64,000 bases of DNA, taken from the NCBI RefSeq assembly GCF_963678635.1, contig NC_087065.1:47802381-47866380 (forward strand). Direction: 5' to 3'. The number at the start of each line of letters is the position of its first letter. Position 1 is the first letter of the stretch. Below the pieces are notes generated by a model that was given only the letters and a program-made list of their open reading frames with translations, did not search any database and was not told where the DNA came from. Positions 49,180-62,330 of this stretch are shown here, piece after piece. A program made the translations under genes and the position numbers. This DNA is from Symsagittifera roscoffensis. Taxonomy: Eukaryota > Xenacoelomorpha > Acoela > Convolutidae.

Positions 49180-49618
49180 TGGTCTCGGGAGAAAGAGTAA
49201 ATTCTGTATTTTAACTACTTTTAGCTTCCTGGAATGCCTTGAACTGAATTTAAATAACATCTAGTGAATATGAGAAGCTTGGAGTTGAGGGAAAGGGTTG
49301 ATCCATTTCCGTTGGATATGATGATTTTTATCAACTGAACAAAAACCTTAGTATTTAAATAAAAATAGTAGCCCTGTTTTTAGTAGTGACCTCAGTGTCT
49401 GGGGATACTGAGAACCAGCCATGAGCTCTCTGTTTTTGCAAGTAACTAAGTTAATTTGCGAGATCTGGCCGATAGCCTTAATTAGTAACAACTTTGTCGA
49501 CCCGATTTTAAGGGACAACAAATTAAACTGGCTTTAGTAGAGACGGTCAAAAGCATGTGAAGCTGTGTTTAGACGCTAGCCAGTCGTTTTAGGGATATGT
49601 AATTCGGGCAAATGTTAC
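49180..49618 (+). repeat. Truncated, diverged LTR related to the giant element
   Basis: The end TTCGGGCAAATGTTACA and much of the preceding 430 bases (GGGAAAGGGTTGATCCAT, CTGGGGATACTGAGA, CCATGAGCTC) match the reverse complement of the giant element's LTR, diverged. The left half of the LTR is missing. It interrupts the minus-strand pol fossils. Confidence 0.75.
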
Positions 49619-50072
49619 AAATTTTGCTCAAAAGCCAAACTTGATAAGTTTAAATTTGAAAAAAAAACCGTATGATGAATCGTTTTGCTAAGGATTAGGC
49701 TCCGAAATATGATTTGATCCCTTTAAACTTTTAAAATTCCAAGGCGAAAAAATAGCTTTCAATATTTAGGTTCCCTGGGGCAATAAGTTTTTTTGGTTAA
49801 TAAGAGCATAGCGCTACTTGCATTTGAACCTTTTTCTAACAAAAACAGTGGTTCTCAGTTGGACCAACAAAATTCAAAAACTTTATCAAATCAATTTTGA
49901 GATTTCTATTCGTTACTTGTGGCATTCATGTTGGGTCCTCATAAAACAACAATATTTGCAATTTTAATTGCATAAAATGTTCTAATTGCTACTTCACCAA
50001 TGATTATTACTGAGACTGAAATTTTTCGAATTGTAGGCGAAGTCCAGTTCACTGGATTTACATATTTGACAC
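49619..50072. other. AT-rich spacer
   Basis: I see no gene or known repeat here except that it is part of the segmental duplication and of the 975 bp tandem block of copy 2. Confidence 0.5.
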
Positions 50073-50650
50073 CTCTAATTTTCCCTCATCTCAAGAAAAT
50101 TGTTTATATTTTCACAATAAAAAAACAGAAGTCTCCGATGCTAAGATACTATCTATTTTCTCCCAAAGTATTCTGAAATTCTGGTTTCGGAAATTTTTCT
50201 ATAAATTTTTTTTTGTATACCATATTTTCCAATATTCTGAATCTATAAAACATAGAAAAAAAAGATTACGTTTGGACTTTTCATGTAAGCATTCAGCATT
50301 GTCGCACAAGTTAGTTATCATGAGCGCCGTCACAGATTATGACGCAATTTAGGTACAAAATTTCAGCTCGTCAGCTCTTCCTTTTTTTGAGTACTATTGC
50401 TTATTTCACATAAGTCTACTATCTGAGTTTTGATTAGGTTTTCAAAACTCAAGGCAAACAATTTTTTGCCGGTTTATCTCACTGAAATGACCAGAATTTA
50501 ACTTCCCAAAGTTGTTGCTTCATGGGTAGAGGGATAAAAAAAATCTCTTTTTGGCTGGTCTTTGTGAACTCCACTATAAAATAGTTTTCAAGTTCCTCTG
50601 TTCTTTTTTGTCTTTGTTATTTGCTCAAACTTTGACTTCCCTTTTTTTCG
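50073..50650. repeat. Satellite-related sequence next to pol fossil
   Basis: From TGACACCTCTAATTTT through GCGCCGTCACAGATTATGACG to GTTCTTTTTTGTCTTTG it follows the satellite monomer in order, but diverged and without an internal block of roughly 440 bases. It joins directly to the C-terminal end of a minus-strand integrase fossil. Confidence 0.75.
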
Positions 50651-51360
50651 AGCGTTAACTTTTTTTTGTTCAAGGAAGGCTTTTTACCTATCACGATAAG
50701 CTTATTGTTGATTTTTATGTTTTGCAACTTCAATTGCATTCTTAGATCACTTACAGACTTTTTGACTTTATATGGTCCGTTATGGATCAAGTTAACCTCT
50801 TTGCCTGGCCCATGCAAATTATAGGATTGAAAAGTGATAGTTTGTTGTTCACGCTTGATTTTTCTCTTTGTAGGGCTAGTGTCGTTAATGTTTGACATCC
50901 ATATGATCGCGCACAAGTTTGTGCCTTATTTTAAGTTCTTTTTTTAAGCTAATCTAACCATTTGGCGTTGCAAAAATTTTAATGGGGATGTTTCCTACAT
51001 GTAAAAATCTGGCAAGGAGCAAGGGCGAACAAGGATCTATTAGTACGGGCAGTTCATCAAAATTAAAAAATCTTTGAGCCATCAAAACTATTTCAAGATA
51101 TTTAGCCCAGTCGTTGTGATTTTCTACCACATAATCAGACAAGGCTTCCTCGATTGTTCTGTTGGTTCTTCCCAATATTGCGTTCCCCTGAAATTGATAT
51201 AATGTTAGTTCTATCAGTTCCCAGTTCAGAATAATATTTTTCAAATTTCTAACTTGAAAATTGATCCCCTGCCGCTCTGCAGAATCGGTGGGCCGCCAAA
51301 ACGTTCAATCCATTTATCAACCAAAGCCTAAGCTAAGGTCTTTGCTTCTTGGAATAGTAA
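50617..51360 (-). pseudogene. Decayed Ty3-like integrase, second fragment
   Basis: The frame 50954-51244 shows GRTNRTIEEALSDYVVENHN, related to the fragment at 48099. Upstream a FGGP...SD-like remnant precedes it (51270-51310). The frame 50617-50916 looks like an integrase C-terminal region (LIHNGPYKVKKSVSDLRMQL), where NGPYKV resembles a GPY module. All are broken by stops. Confidence 0.7.
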
Positions 51361-52200
51361 AGGTACCGCTTCTACCAGTTTGAGAGTTGATCAGGAAAAG
51401 AATAACGTACTTGAGTCATCATGATGCCTCTAACAATCCCAAAAAAATCCAAAGCTTCCTTCCAAAATGAATAGAAATGCATGGCTAAGCTTCTATTTTT
51501 GCAGTGGATGCACTTGTTCTAGTTTTAGCTTTTTTGGCAATAATTTTTTCGTAGCTACTCATACAATCGTTGAAATCCCTGCTCATTACATGCCACTATA
51601 ATCTGCCTTGATTTTCTTTAAAAATCTTTTTGTAGCCAAATTTTCCACAATCTTCTCTTCGTTTTCTTACCTCCAGCTCTTTGCTGCTCTCATTTTAACA
51701 TTGAAACGCGTGTAGTTCCACAAATCAGTAATTTTCAGTGCTTGTTCCTAGATACTCCCTGTTTGATTAATCACTTCATCAGTAGTAGATGGAACCCTTG
51801 ACAAATAGACTGCACATGTAACCATTGACAAGTAGTTTTTTCTTCAAGTTATGAAGCCATTTGAGGTTCTATGATCTGTAACTATTAACAAAAATTGTCC
51901 CAACAGATTATTTACGAAAATTTGCAAGAAAAGTGCAATTGCGTAGACCCATTTTCACTTCGAAGAAATTCCGTTGCCTATTGTTCAGTGTTTTGCTGGC
52001 GTACGCAGTGACTCGATCCATGTCCGGCTGCTTTTTTGCCGAGCTCGAGATATTTTACATATTCCAGTTAATAAAGCTCCCATTCTTAGGGGATAAATAT
52101 ATAATTTCCTTCTTCGGATATCACACGCTTTATTTCAAGTTTTTCGATGCTGTTTTGCAAGCTTCAATAAGAAAAAAAAATTTCGTTCTGATTAGGAAAA
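51361..52200 (-). other. Fossil pol interior, unassignable
   Basis: By position this should be the integrase finger and RNase H. I can see only short, broken frames and no motif I would defend. It is duplicated at about 60740-61560. Confidence 0.4.
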
Positions 52201-52930
52201 CTAAAAGTGCTTTCAAACTCTGCTATAAATTTCGGTAGAACACAATGAGTCCTAACACTGCCCGCAGTTGTTTGATACTGTGAGGTTCGTTCATGCACTT
52301 AATTGCGTTTTTTTCCGGGTTAACTTCAACGCCGTTGTCCGACAGAAATTGATCAAAAAAATAAACAAATTTATTTCAAAGAAACGGCATTTCAAACGTT
52401 TCCTTTTTGTTCCAGTCCAACTTCCTTCAGTTGACAGATAGTAAGTTCCAACCTCTCTAAATCTTCCTGAAACGTTCTACAAAAAATTATTTTTTTGTCT
52501 AGAAAAGTCAACGCAAATTCTTTTGATAGTCTATTCGGCATCAACTCCATGAATTTTTAAAAGCTCGACCTTCAGTAGTCTTTTTTACTTGGAAAGACCC
52601 ATCAGCGTTATGACGAACCTAAGAAATTTTGAGCGTTCGTCCAATGCTATGTGAAAGTATCATGACTTAAATCAATATTCAAGAAGATGATGTTGCTGTC
52701 AAATGAATCAATGACATCACTTACCCTTGCTAGGGGCAAGCTTGACTTTTTGATCTGACTCTTTAGTCATCTATAATCAATCAACCACCATTCTCAGATA
52801 TCTGTCTTTTACTCAAAGAAAATAGATGGAGCTGCCCAATTTGGGTGGGATGATTATATTAGGTTGCCTTTTGCAATAACCGCCGCGATCTTTTTCTTGA
52901 ATTTATCACAACTCATTTTTTTCTCTCAGC
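52200..52930 (-). pseudogene. Decayed Ty3-like reverse transcriptase
   Basis: On the minus strand: WAAPSIFFE near 52820-52850, a DYR-like piece near 52770, NIIFLNIDLS near 52680, a degraded active-site box FLDKKIIF where the YxDD Asp pair is lost (about 52490-52510), and QLRAVLGLIVFYRNL near 52232-52290. The order is that of Ty3 RT. Multiple frames are needed, so it is dead. Confidence 0.75.
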
Positions 52931-53720
52931 TGAAATGGTTCTGAAAAATCGTTTAAAATGATTTTGTGTTTGATTCTATTTGAAAAATCTAAATTCATTG
53001 AGCTGCGTGAGAAGACCCATTTATGTCTATCAAACAGTGTCTGTACTTCCTCGTTTCATCTGATGACAATTGTGCATCATCAAGCGTAGCGTGTTTGCCA
53101 ATTTGAAGGGGCACCTGCCTAATGGCTTCACTACGCATTTTCAATACCTTCAGAAATTTTTTTCCCTGGCTTACTTTTATCAGTGAATCAGATTCAAGCA
53201 GTCCAGTTTTTTCTCCGAACTTCCTGTTTTTCTTCAATTTTTCCTTCTTGGCTGATCAGCCATTCACCGTTTTCATCCGTGACGACGATATCTAAAAGTT
53301 TTTTATGTCTTTTAAGGACTTGTGCTTTTCTGTTTGCTATTGCAATTTTCAGTACACCCGTCTTTGTTTGTGATGATGAAATTACCACTGTCTTTGTTCC
53401 AAACTGTTCAGTAGTTATTCAACTAGTTTCAAAACACAATTTTGATCTATCATAAACTTAAGACCAAGAAGGCAGGGTGAGCAGTTATCCGCAATTATCA
53501 CAGAATCCTGGGCGAACAGTTCAGATTTTGGATTCAATTGCATCTTGTCAAGCTCCAAGCCATTTGTCAACGCCGAAATGTTAGCCGCTATTACCTAACC
53601 ATTAAAATGTTTTATTTTCTTTTCGAAGTTCTAAGTTGTTCATAACGAGCGTTATGAGCAAAATGCCTCTACCGTTTTCTAACCGTCTTTGTACTAGTTT
53701 TTCCTTCATTTTTTAATCCA
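52931..53720 (-). pseudogene. Decayed protease-to-RT region
   Basis: A short frame at 52995-53237 (Lys-rich) and one at 53194-53388 lie where the protease-RT spacer should be. At 53440-53590 NCSPCLLGLKFM resembles the retropepsin C-terminal motif. The DTG site is not visible. The site at 53461-53480 is the empty version of the solo LTR insertion site in the other copy. Confidence 0.5.
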
Positions 53721-56125
53721 CATTAAAACTTTTGATTTGTTAATGGAGCACATCATGATTACATTGCTGTACATCCTACTATCAATCCAAGGTCAGTTTC
53801 GCTTAAAATGGGTACAGTTTCCACTTTTAAAATAATCTCGACAACCTCTTGCACAATTACGTTTTTCCCACCATAGTCGACCTTTGTCGTAATTATTTTT
53901 TTTCTTGACTTGTCATTTTTTCCGCACGGATTTGATCGTGGGTTAGAAGTGTTTGCTCTATCTTTTGAACTTTGTTCCGTCTAGCGGTTCCCTTAGCGTG
54001 GTTTTCCTCCCCAGCGTCCCAGAGACTGCTGTCTGGTTGACTGTCGCTGCTCCGGGTTTTTTTTCCCTTTTAACTATTAAAGATTGCCTACGTCTTGCTA
54101 CTCGGCTTTGCGCGCCTTCAGCGATAAATGCTGTTAAATTTTAGAAAATGTGTTAAAATTTCCTCTGCCTGCTGCACGCAACGCGCTAGCCATCCTGGGA
54201 ACACCAAGGGTTTCGATTGTATCTCCTCCGAAAAGCGTTAATGGTCTCATATTAGCTATTTGTAGTAGCCTTTGGAAATACATTGAAATGCGATTGCAGA
54301 TTTCTGCATTATTAACGCGAAGTAATGCGGCCATTCAACAAATTTAATTCCATTTAAGGAAAATTTCCAGCTATGTACATCGGCTATTAGCTCAAAGTGT
54401 GTTAAGTAGCTTACAAAGTCATTAAAACCAATGAATGCCTACGGTAATAGCATTTCGGCAGAGCTTGCAGTTGCCATACTCAACTACAACCATAAGTAAA
54501 TATAATTTAAGTGTTTACTGTAGTTAGAGGTTTTCTGGGTCTTTGCCAGCTAAGTTCCTTTGGAAAAAAAACAAAGTCTCTTCAACTATAATTTATACGA
54601 AGTTAGTTCCAAAAAACATCGAGTTTTTCAGCACTTTTGGACTTTTTTTAGCTCAATTTTCCTCCATTTTTCTCTAAAAATGGTACAATTAAACCTTGTT
54701 TGTCAGGATTATTTAAAACTCACAAGAAAAAAAACAAAAAAACAAATGAAACAGTTTTATTTTGAAGTGTTACAACATTTTTTTTAAAAATAAATTTTCA
54801 AGATTTTTTGACAAGCTCAACGTTTTGGATCAATTTGACTTTTTCTGAAACTCTTAACTTGGTTTCTTTTGAAATAAGTCTCGGTTTCCATTTACATGTC
54901 ATATAGTCTTGACAACGGTATACAACGATTTGTGGTTATTTTTTTGTCATTATCAATAATTATTTATGAGACTTCTCAGACATCATACTTTTTACACAAG
55001 CTCAAGTTTCAACCTTCATTTTTCCCAAAACTAAGTTCGATTTCCTACAAAAACAATTATCGAGTATGGATCAAAAAAACTTTCACAAATCCTGGCAGAA
55101 AGATAATTACCGCACGCTTTGCTTCTAAGAAACTCATTAAGACCATTTTTCAATTCCGACTTTCTTCAAGGGATGATAGTGCATCTCCTTGAAATCTAGT
55201 TTCTCCGTGAAGCGAGATAAAAATCCTGTCTATTCAAAAGACTACGGAGACTAAAATTTTGTACGCCAGTTACAAGTAAGTTTTTTGATTTTTATCTCGA
55301 AAAGTTGGCACTGGATATAAGGCCACTTTCCGGTGTTAACCTTCCGCTACTGCTAGCTTCAATCAAAATTTTCCCTAGTTTTGCTGTAATTAAATCCACT
55401 GCTCCGATATTATTACTCCATAGCTTCATCAATTACCTTCTGATTCCTTTTTTGTTGGAAATGTTAGCCCCAAATTATAAGTACGTTTATCGCCCTCCAT
55501 CTCAAAAAAGAGAAATAGGCTAATTTTTGGTTTTAATCTTGCAATCATAGATTTTAGACCCTAAATGCCACAAGGTAATTTAAAGTTTACGCGCAGAAAA
55601 AACGCAACAAAATTTGAGAAAAAAATTGTTTTTCGGATACTATGATCGGTACATTCTGTTCTTCTTGCACAGTAACTGTCCATTCTTTAAATCTTTTTAA
55701 CGAGGCTGTTTAATTGATTTTTTTCTTTTTACTTAGCATTTCATGGAAAGGGCTATTTTTTCCGGAAAAAATTGACGAAGTGGTTTCATTCACACAGGGT
55801 ATTTTTTGGAAGGTTATGTCAAAATTATCCGAAGTATCAAAAGTGTCAAACATATCCGCCGTAAAAACTAATTTGCCCTTGATCAGTGTTTTGCATAAAT
55901 TGACTAATTCAGAGAAATGGGTGATTTTCGCAAGTACTAAAAGTTTCCATTCTAAGCGATGGATATCTTTCAAAGTATAATGAACAGCGTCCCTTGTCAC
56001 TACCTACCATATCCAAAAAAAAATAGCTCTCTGCATTCGAAAACTACATTCCGGAAGGTATGTTGGGGACTACTTACTTTGGGCATAAGAGGCCAAATAG
56101 GGGTTCAGGGGGTGTGCGATTCAAG
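53721..56125. other. AT-rich spacer between duplications, no recognised gene
   Basis: About 2.4 kb. The frames are all under 100 codons and unremarkable. A frame on each strand near 54134-54347 is Ala/Leu-rich but matches nothing I know. It is the only stretch right of the giant element without a visible second copy in this window. Confidence 0.5.
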
Positions 56126-56178
56126 TTCCTCTGCTTCTTTTTTGTCTTTGTTATTTACACAATTTTTTACTTCGCATT

Positions 56179-57200
56179 TTTTGAGCGTTAACTTTTTCTG
56201 TCCATGGGAGGCTTTTTACCTATCATTCTAATCTGTTTGTTGGTTTTTATGTTTTTCGACTTCAATTGCATTTATAGATCATTTACAGACTTTTTGACTA
56301 CATTCGTTATGGATCGAGTTAACTTCTTTGCTTGTCCCATGCAAAAGTTAGGGTTGAAAAGTGATACTTTTATTTTCACGTTTGATATTTGTCTTTGAAG
56401 GGCTTGTGTCGCTATTTTTCGAAATCCATATGATCGCGCACACGTTTGTGACTTATTTGAAGTCCTTTTTTAAGGTGACCTAATCATTTGTCATAAAAAA
56501 GATTTTAATGGGGATGTTTCCTACATGCAACCCTCTGGCAGGGAGCAAGGGCGATCAAAGATCTAGTAGTACGGACAGTTTTTTGTATCTGCATCAAAAT
56601 TGAAAAGCTTTGAGCCATCAAAACTATTGGAAGATATTTCTCGCAGTCGTTGTGGTTTTCTACCACATAATTAGACAAGGCTTCTTCGATTGTTCTTTTG
56701 GTTCTTTCGATTATTGCGTTCCCTGAAATTGACATGATGTTATCATGCTTTATCAATTCCCAGTTCGGAATACAACTTTTGAAAATTAGCACATGAAAAT
56801 TGATCCCCTGTCGCTGTGCAGAATTAGTGGGCCGCCAAAATGTTCAATCCAGTTATCAAACAAAACCTAAGCTAATATCTTTACTTCTGGATATTGTAAA
56901 AGTACTGCTTGGAACCGTTTAAGAGTTGATCTCGAAGATACTAACGTACTTGAATCATTGTGCTGACTCTAACAATCGCAAGAAATCCAAAGCTTCCTGC
57001 CAAAACGAATAAAAATGGATGGCTGGGCCTCTATTTTTGCAGTGGATGCACATGTTCTGATTTTACTTTTAGTTTGGCAATAACTTTTTTGTAGCTCTTA
57101 ACCCAATCGCTAAAACCCCTGCTCATTACATGCCCTCATAATCTCTTTTGATTCCGTTTAAAAGTCTTTTTGCAGCCAAAATGTCACCAAGGTTCGGTTA
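56179..57200 (-). pseudogene. Decayed integrase fragment, duplicate of 47779-48800
   Basis: The frame 56505-56792 carries TIEEALSNYVVENHN. A one-base loss near 56723 relative to copy 1 changes the preceding frame. Non-functional. Confidence 0.7.
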
Positions 57201-57581
57201 ATTAACGACGGTTATCTCCATAAATGACGGATTCTTTACATTTTGAACAACCAGCGCTTGTTTTTTGTCATTTTTTTAAAGTAAGTCGTTTTCGATTAGC
57301 AAATTTTCAAAACTGAACCAAAGCTGTTTAAAGTCTTCAGAAAAGCACTCACTTGCTTTTTCTCCAGCCTCTCCTCATTTTGTATCCAGCTCTTTGCCGC
57401 TTCCAGTTTTAAGTTGAAACGTGTGTACTTCCAAATCAGTTATTTTTAGTGTTTGTTCCCAAATGTTCGCAGCTAAAATCGATACGGACCGACTCCCGAG
57501 AAGTCGGAGTGCTATTGGGAAGATCTGCTACCCTTCTTGGTTGCCAAGAAGACAGCCCTTTGACCGGATTCAAGAATTCGG

Positions 57582-58021
57582 AGTGGTCTCGGGAGAAAGA
57601 GTAAATTCTGTATTTTAACTACTTTTAGCTTCCTGGAATGCCTTGAACTGAATTTAAATAACATCTAGTGAATATGAGAAGCTTGGAGTTGAGGGAAAGG
57701 GTTGATCCATTTCCGTTGGATATGATGATTTTTATCAACTGAACAAAAACCTTAGTATTATAATAAAAATAGTAGCCCTGTTTTTAGTAGTGACCTCAGT
57801 GTCTGGGGATACTGAGAACTAGCCATGAGCTCTCTGTTTTTGCAAGTAACTAAGTTAATTTGCGAGATCTGGCCGATAGCCTTAATTAGTAACGACTTTG
57901 TCGACCCGATTTTAAGGGACAACAAATTAAACTGGCTTGAGTAGAGACGGTCAAAAGCATGTGAAGCTGTGTTTAGACGCTAGCCAGTCGTTTTAGGGAT
58001 ATGTACTTCGGGCAAATGTTA
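57582..58021 (+). repeat. Truncated LTR, duplicate of 49180-49618
   Basis: Nearly identical to the fragment in copy 1, ending ...CGGGCAAATGTTACA. Confidence 0.75.
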
Positions 58022-59540
58022 CAAATTTTGCTCAAAAGCCAAACTTGATAAGTTTAAATTTGAAAAAAAAACCGTATGATGAATCGTTTTGCTAAGGATT
58101 AGGCTCCGAAATATGATTTGATCCCTTTAAACTTTTAAATTTCCAAGGCGAAAAAATAGCTTTCAATATTTAGGTTCCCTGGGGCAATAAGTTTTTTTGG
58201 TTAATAAGAGCATAGCGCTACTTGCATTTGAACCTTTTTCTAACAAAACAGTGGTTCTCAGTTGGACCAACAAAATTCAAAAACTTTATCAAATCAATTC
58301 TGAGATTTCTATTCGTCACTTGTGGCATTCATGTTGGGTCCTCATAAAACAACAATATTTGCAATTTTAATTGCATAAAACGTTCTAATTGCTACTTCAC
58401 CAATGATTATTACTGAGACTGAAATTTTTCGAATTGTATTCGAAGTCCAGTTCACTGGATTTACATATTTGACACCTCTAATTTTCCCTCATCTCAAGAA
58501 AATTGTTTATATTTTCAAAATAAAAAAACAGAAGTCTCCGATGCTAAGATACTATCTATTTTCTCGGGAGAAAGAGTAAATTCTGTATTTTAACTACTTT
58601 TAGCTTCCTGGAATGCCTTGAACTGAATTTAAATAACATCTAGTGAATATGAGAAGCTTGGAGTTGAGGGAAAGGGTTGATCCATTTCCGTTGGATATGA
58701 TGATTTTTATCAACTGAACAAAAACCTTAGTATTATAATAAAAATAGTAGCCCTGTTTTTAGTAGTGACCTCAGTGTCTGGGGATACTGAGAACTAGCCA
58801 TGAGCTCTCTGTTTTTGCAAGTAACTAAGTTAATTTGCGAGATCTGGCCGATAGCCTTAATTAGTAACGACTTTGTCGACCCGATTTTAAGGGACAACAA
58901 ATTAAACTGGCTTGAGTAGAGACGGTCAAAAGCATGTGAAGCTGTGTTTAGACTCTAGCCAGTCGTTTTAGGGACATGTACTTCGGGCAAATGTTACAAA
59001 TTTTGCTCAAAAGCCAAACTTGATAAGTTTAAATTTGAAAAAAAAACCGTATGATGAATCGTTTTGCTAAGGATTAGGCTCCGAAATATGATTTGATCCC
59101 TTTAAACTTTTAAATTTCCAAGGCGAAAAAATAGCCTTCAATATTTAGGTTCCCTGGGGCAATAAGTTTTTTTGGTTAATAAGAGCATAGCGCTACTTGC
59201 ATTTGAACCTTTTTCTAACAAAACAGTGGTTCTCAGTTGGACCAACAAAATTCAAAAACTTTATCAAATCAATTCTGAGATTTCTATTCGTCACTTGTGG
59301 CATTCATGTTGGGTCCTCATAAAACAACCATATTTGCAATTTTAATTGCATAAAATGTTCTAATTGCTACTTCACCAATGATTATTACTGAGACTGAAAT
59401 TTTTCGAATTGTATTCGAAGTCCAGTTCACTGGATTTACATATTTGACACCTCTAATTTTCCCTCATCTCAAGAAAATTGTTTATATTTTCAAAATAAAA
59501 AAACAGAAGTCTCCAATGCTAAGATACTATCTATTTTCTC
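57591..59540 (+). repeat. 975 bp tandem duplication (two units)
   Basis: GGGAGAAAGAGTAAATTCTG occurs at 57591 and 58566. The second unit follows the first at CTATTTTCTC/GGGAG and runs to about 59540, where the copy 1 order resumes (CCCAAAGTATTCTG). Units are almost identical. The second unit repeats the LTR fragment (58566-58996). Confidence 0.9.
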
Positions 59541-60030
59541 CCAAAGTATTCTGAAATTCTGGTTTCGGAAATTTTTCTTTTAATTTTTTTTGTATACCAT
59601 ATTTTCCAATATTCTGAATCTATAAAACATAGAAAAAAAAGATTACGTTTGGACTTTTCATGTAAGCATTCAGCATTGTCGCACAAGTTAGTTATCATGA
59701 GCGCCGTCACAGATTATGACGCAATTTAGGTACAAAATTTCAGCTCGTCAGCTCTTCCTTTTTTTGAGTACTATTGCTTATTTCACATAAGTCTACTATC
59801 TGAGTTTTGATTAGGTTTTCAAAACTCAAGGCAAACAATTTTTTGCCGGTTTATCTCACTGAAATGACCAGAATTTAACTTCCCAAAGTTGTTGCTTCAT
59901 GGGTAGAGGGATAAAAAAAATCTCTTTTTGGCTGGTCTTTGTGAACTCCACTATAAAATAGTTTTCAAGTTCCTCTGTTCTTTTTTGTCTTTGTTATTTG
60001 CTCAATTTTTGACTTCCCTTTTTTTCGAGC
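59448..60030. repeat. Satellite-related sequence, duplicate of 50073-50650
   Basis: Same order of landmarks: TGACACCTCTAATTTT, GCGCCGTCACAGATTATGACG, GTTCTTTTTTGTC. Confidence 0.7.
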
Positions 60031-60031
60031 G

Positions 60032-60740
60032 TTAACTTTTTTTGTTCATGGAAGGCTTTTTACCTATCACGATAAGCTTATTGTTGATTTTTATGTTTTG
60101 CAACTTCAATTGCATTCTTAGACCATTTACAGGTTTTTTGACTTTATATCGTCCGTTATGGATCAAGTTAATCTCTTTGCCTGTCCCATGCAAATTATAG
60201 GATTGAAAAGTGATAGTTTGTTGTTCACGCTTGATTTTTCTCTTTGTAGGGCTAGTGTCGTTAATGTTTGACATCCATATGATCGCGCACAAGTTTTTGC
60301 CTTATTTTTAGTTCTTTTTTTAAGCTAACCTAACCATTTGGCGTTGCAAAGAATTTAATGGGGATGTTTCCTACATGTAAAAATCTGGCAAGGAGCAAGG
60401 GCGAACAAGGATCTATTAGTACGGACAGTTTTTTGTCTCTGCATCAAAATTAAAAATCTTTGAGCCATCAAAACTATTTGAAGATATTTAGCCCAGTCGT
60501 TGTGATTTTCTACCACATAATCAGACAAGGCTTCTTCGATTGTTCTGTTGGTTCTTCCCAATATTGCGTTCCCCTGAAATTGATATAATGTTAGTTCTAT
60601 CAGTTCCCAGTTCAGAATAATATTTTTCAAATTTCTAACTTGAAAATTGATCCCCTGCCGCTCTGCAGTATCGGTGGGCCGCCAAAACGTTCAATCAATT
60701 TATCAACCAAAGCCTAAGCTAAGGTCTTTGCTTCTTGGAA
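60032..60740 (-). pseudogene. Decayed integrase, duplicate of 50617-51360
   Basis: Frames 60355-60630 (GRTNRTIEEALSDYVVENHN) and 60032-60292 (LIHNGRYKVKKPVNG) match copy 1 with substitutions. Broken upstream. Confidence 0.7.
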
Positions 60741-61560
60741 TAGTAACGGTACCGCTTCTACCAGTTTGAGAGTTGATCAGGAAAAGAATAACGTACTTGA
60801 ATCATCGTGATGCCTCTAACAATCCCAAAAAAATCCAAAGCTTCCTTCCAAAATGAATAGAAATGCATGGCTAAGCTTCTATTTTTGCAGTGGATGCACT
60901 TGTTCTAGTTTTAGCTTTTTTGGCAATAATTTTTTCGTAGCTACTCATACAATCGTTGAAATCCCTGCTCATTACATGCCACTATAATCTGCCTTGATTT
61001 TCTTTAAAAATCTTTTTGTAGCCAAATTTTCCACAATCTTCTCTTCGTTTTCTTATCTCCAGCTCTTTGCTGCTCTCATTTTAACATTGAAACGTGTGTA
61101 GTTCCACAAATCAGTAATTTTCAGTGCTTGTTCCTAAATACTGCCTGTTTGATTAATCACTTCATCAGTAGTAGATGGAACCCTTGACAAATAGACTGCA
61201 CATGTAACCATTGACAAGTAGTTTTTACTTCAAGTTATGAAGCCATTTGAGGTTCTATGATCTGTAACTACAAAATTTGTCCCAACAGATTATTTACGAA
61301 AATTTGCAAGAAAAGTGCAATTGCGTAGACCCATTTTCACTTCGAAGAAATTCCGTTGCCTTTTGTTCAGTGTTTTGCTGGCGTACGCAGTGACTCGATC
61401 CATGTCCGGCTGCTTTTTTGTGGAGCTCGAGAAATTTTACATATTCCAGTTAATAAAGCGCCCATTCTTAGGGTAAATATATAATTTCCTTCTTCGGATA
61501 TCAAACTAATTGTGCTTGCTGCAGCTTTTATTTCAAAAAAAAAAAATTTCGTTTTGATTA
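60741..61560 (-). other. Fossil pol interior, duplicate of 51361-52200
   Basis: No defensible motif; similarity to the first copy is the only evidence. Confidence 0.4.
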
Positions 61561-62330
61561 GGAAAACTAAAAGTGCTTTCAAACTCTGCTATAAATTTCG
61601 GTAGAACACAATGAGTCCTAACACTGCCCGCAGTTGTTTGATACTGTGAGGTTCGTTCATGCACTTAATTGCGTTTTTTTCCGGGTTAACTTCAACGCCG
61701 TTGTCCGACAGAAATTGATCAAAAAAATAAACAAATTTATTTCAAAGAAACGGCATTTCAAACGTTTTATTGTTGTTCCAGTCCAATTTCCTTCAGTTGA
61801 CAGAGAATAAGTTCCAACCTCTCTAAATCTTCCTGAAACGTTCTACAAAAAATGATTTTTTTGTCTAGAAAAGTCAACGCAAATTCTTTTGATAGTCTAT
61901 TCGGCATCAACTCCATTAGTTTTTAAAAGCTCCTCGCGCTCAAGCGTGACCCTTCAGTAGTCTTTTTCACTTGGAAAGACCCATCAGCGTTATGAAGAAC
62001 GTAAAAATTTTTGAGCGTTCGTCCAATGCTATGTGAAGGTATCATGACTTAAATCAATATTCAAGAAGATGATGTTGCTGTCAAATGAATCAATGACATC
62101 ACTTACCCTTGCTAGGGGCAAGCTTGACTTTTTGATCTTACACTTTAGTCATCTATAATCAATCAACCACCATTCTCAGAGATCTGTCTTTTACTCAAAG
62201 AAAATAGATGGAGCTGCCCAATTTGGGTGGGATGATTAAACTAGGTTGCCTTTTGCATTAACCGCCGCGATCTTTTTCTTGAATTTACCGCAACTCATTT
62301 TTTTCTCTCAGCTGAAATGGTTCTGAAAAA
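61561..62330 (-). pseudogene. Decayed reverse transcriptase, duplicate of 52200-52930
   Basis: The same RT remnants occur in the same order. A small insertion near 61935 (CTCGCGCTCAAGCG) is absent from copy 1. Confidence 0.7.

Larger units (their letters stand above)
47718..53720. repeat. Segmental duplication, copy 1
   Basis: This stretch reappears from 56126 onward in the same order and orientation at high similarity, with one extra tandem block and one LTR insertion in the second copy. It starts inside the last satellite monomer. The right limit is set by where similarity to 64000 ends with the window, so the true end may be further right. Confidence 0.85.

Noticed and set aside
54134-54347. 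Overlapping 65-66 codon ORFs on both strands as a host gene exon
   Set aside because: No splice context, no recognised similarity and too short.
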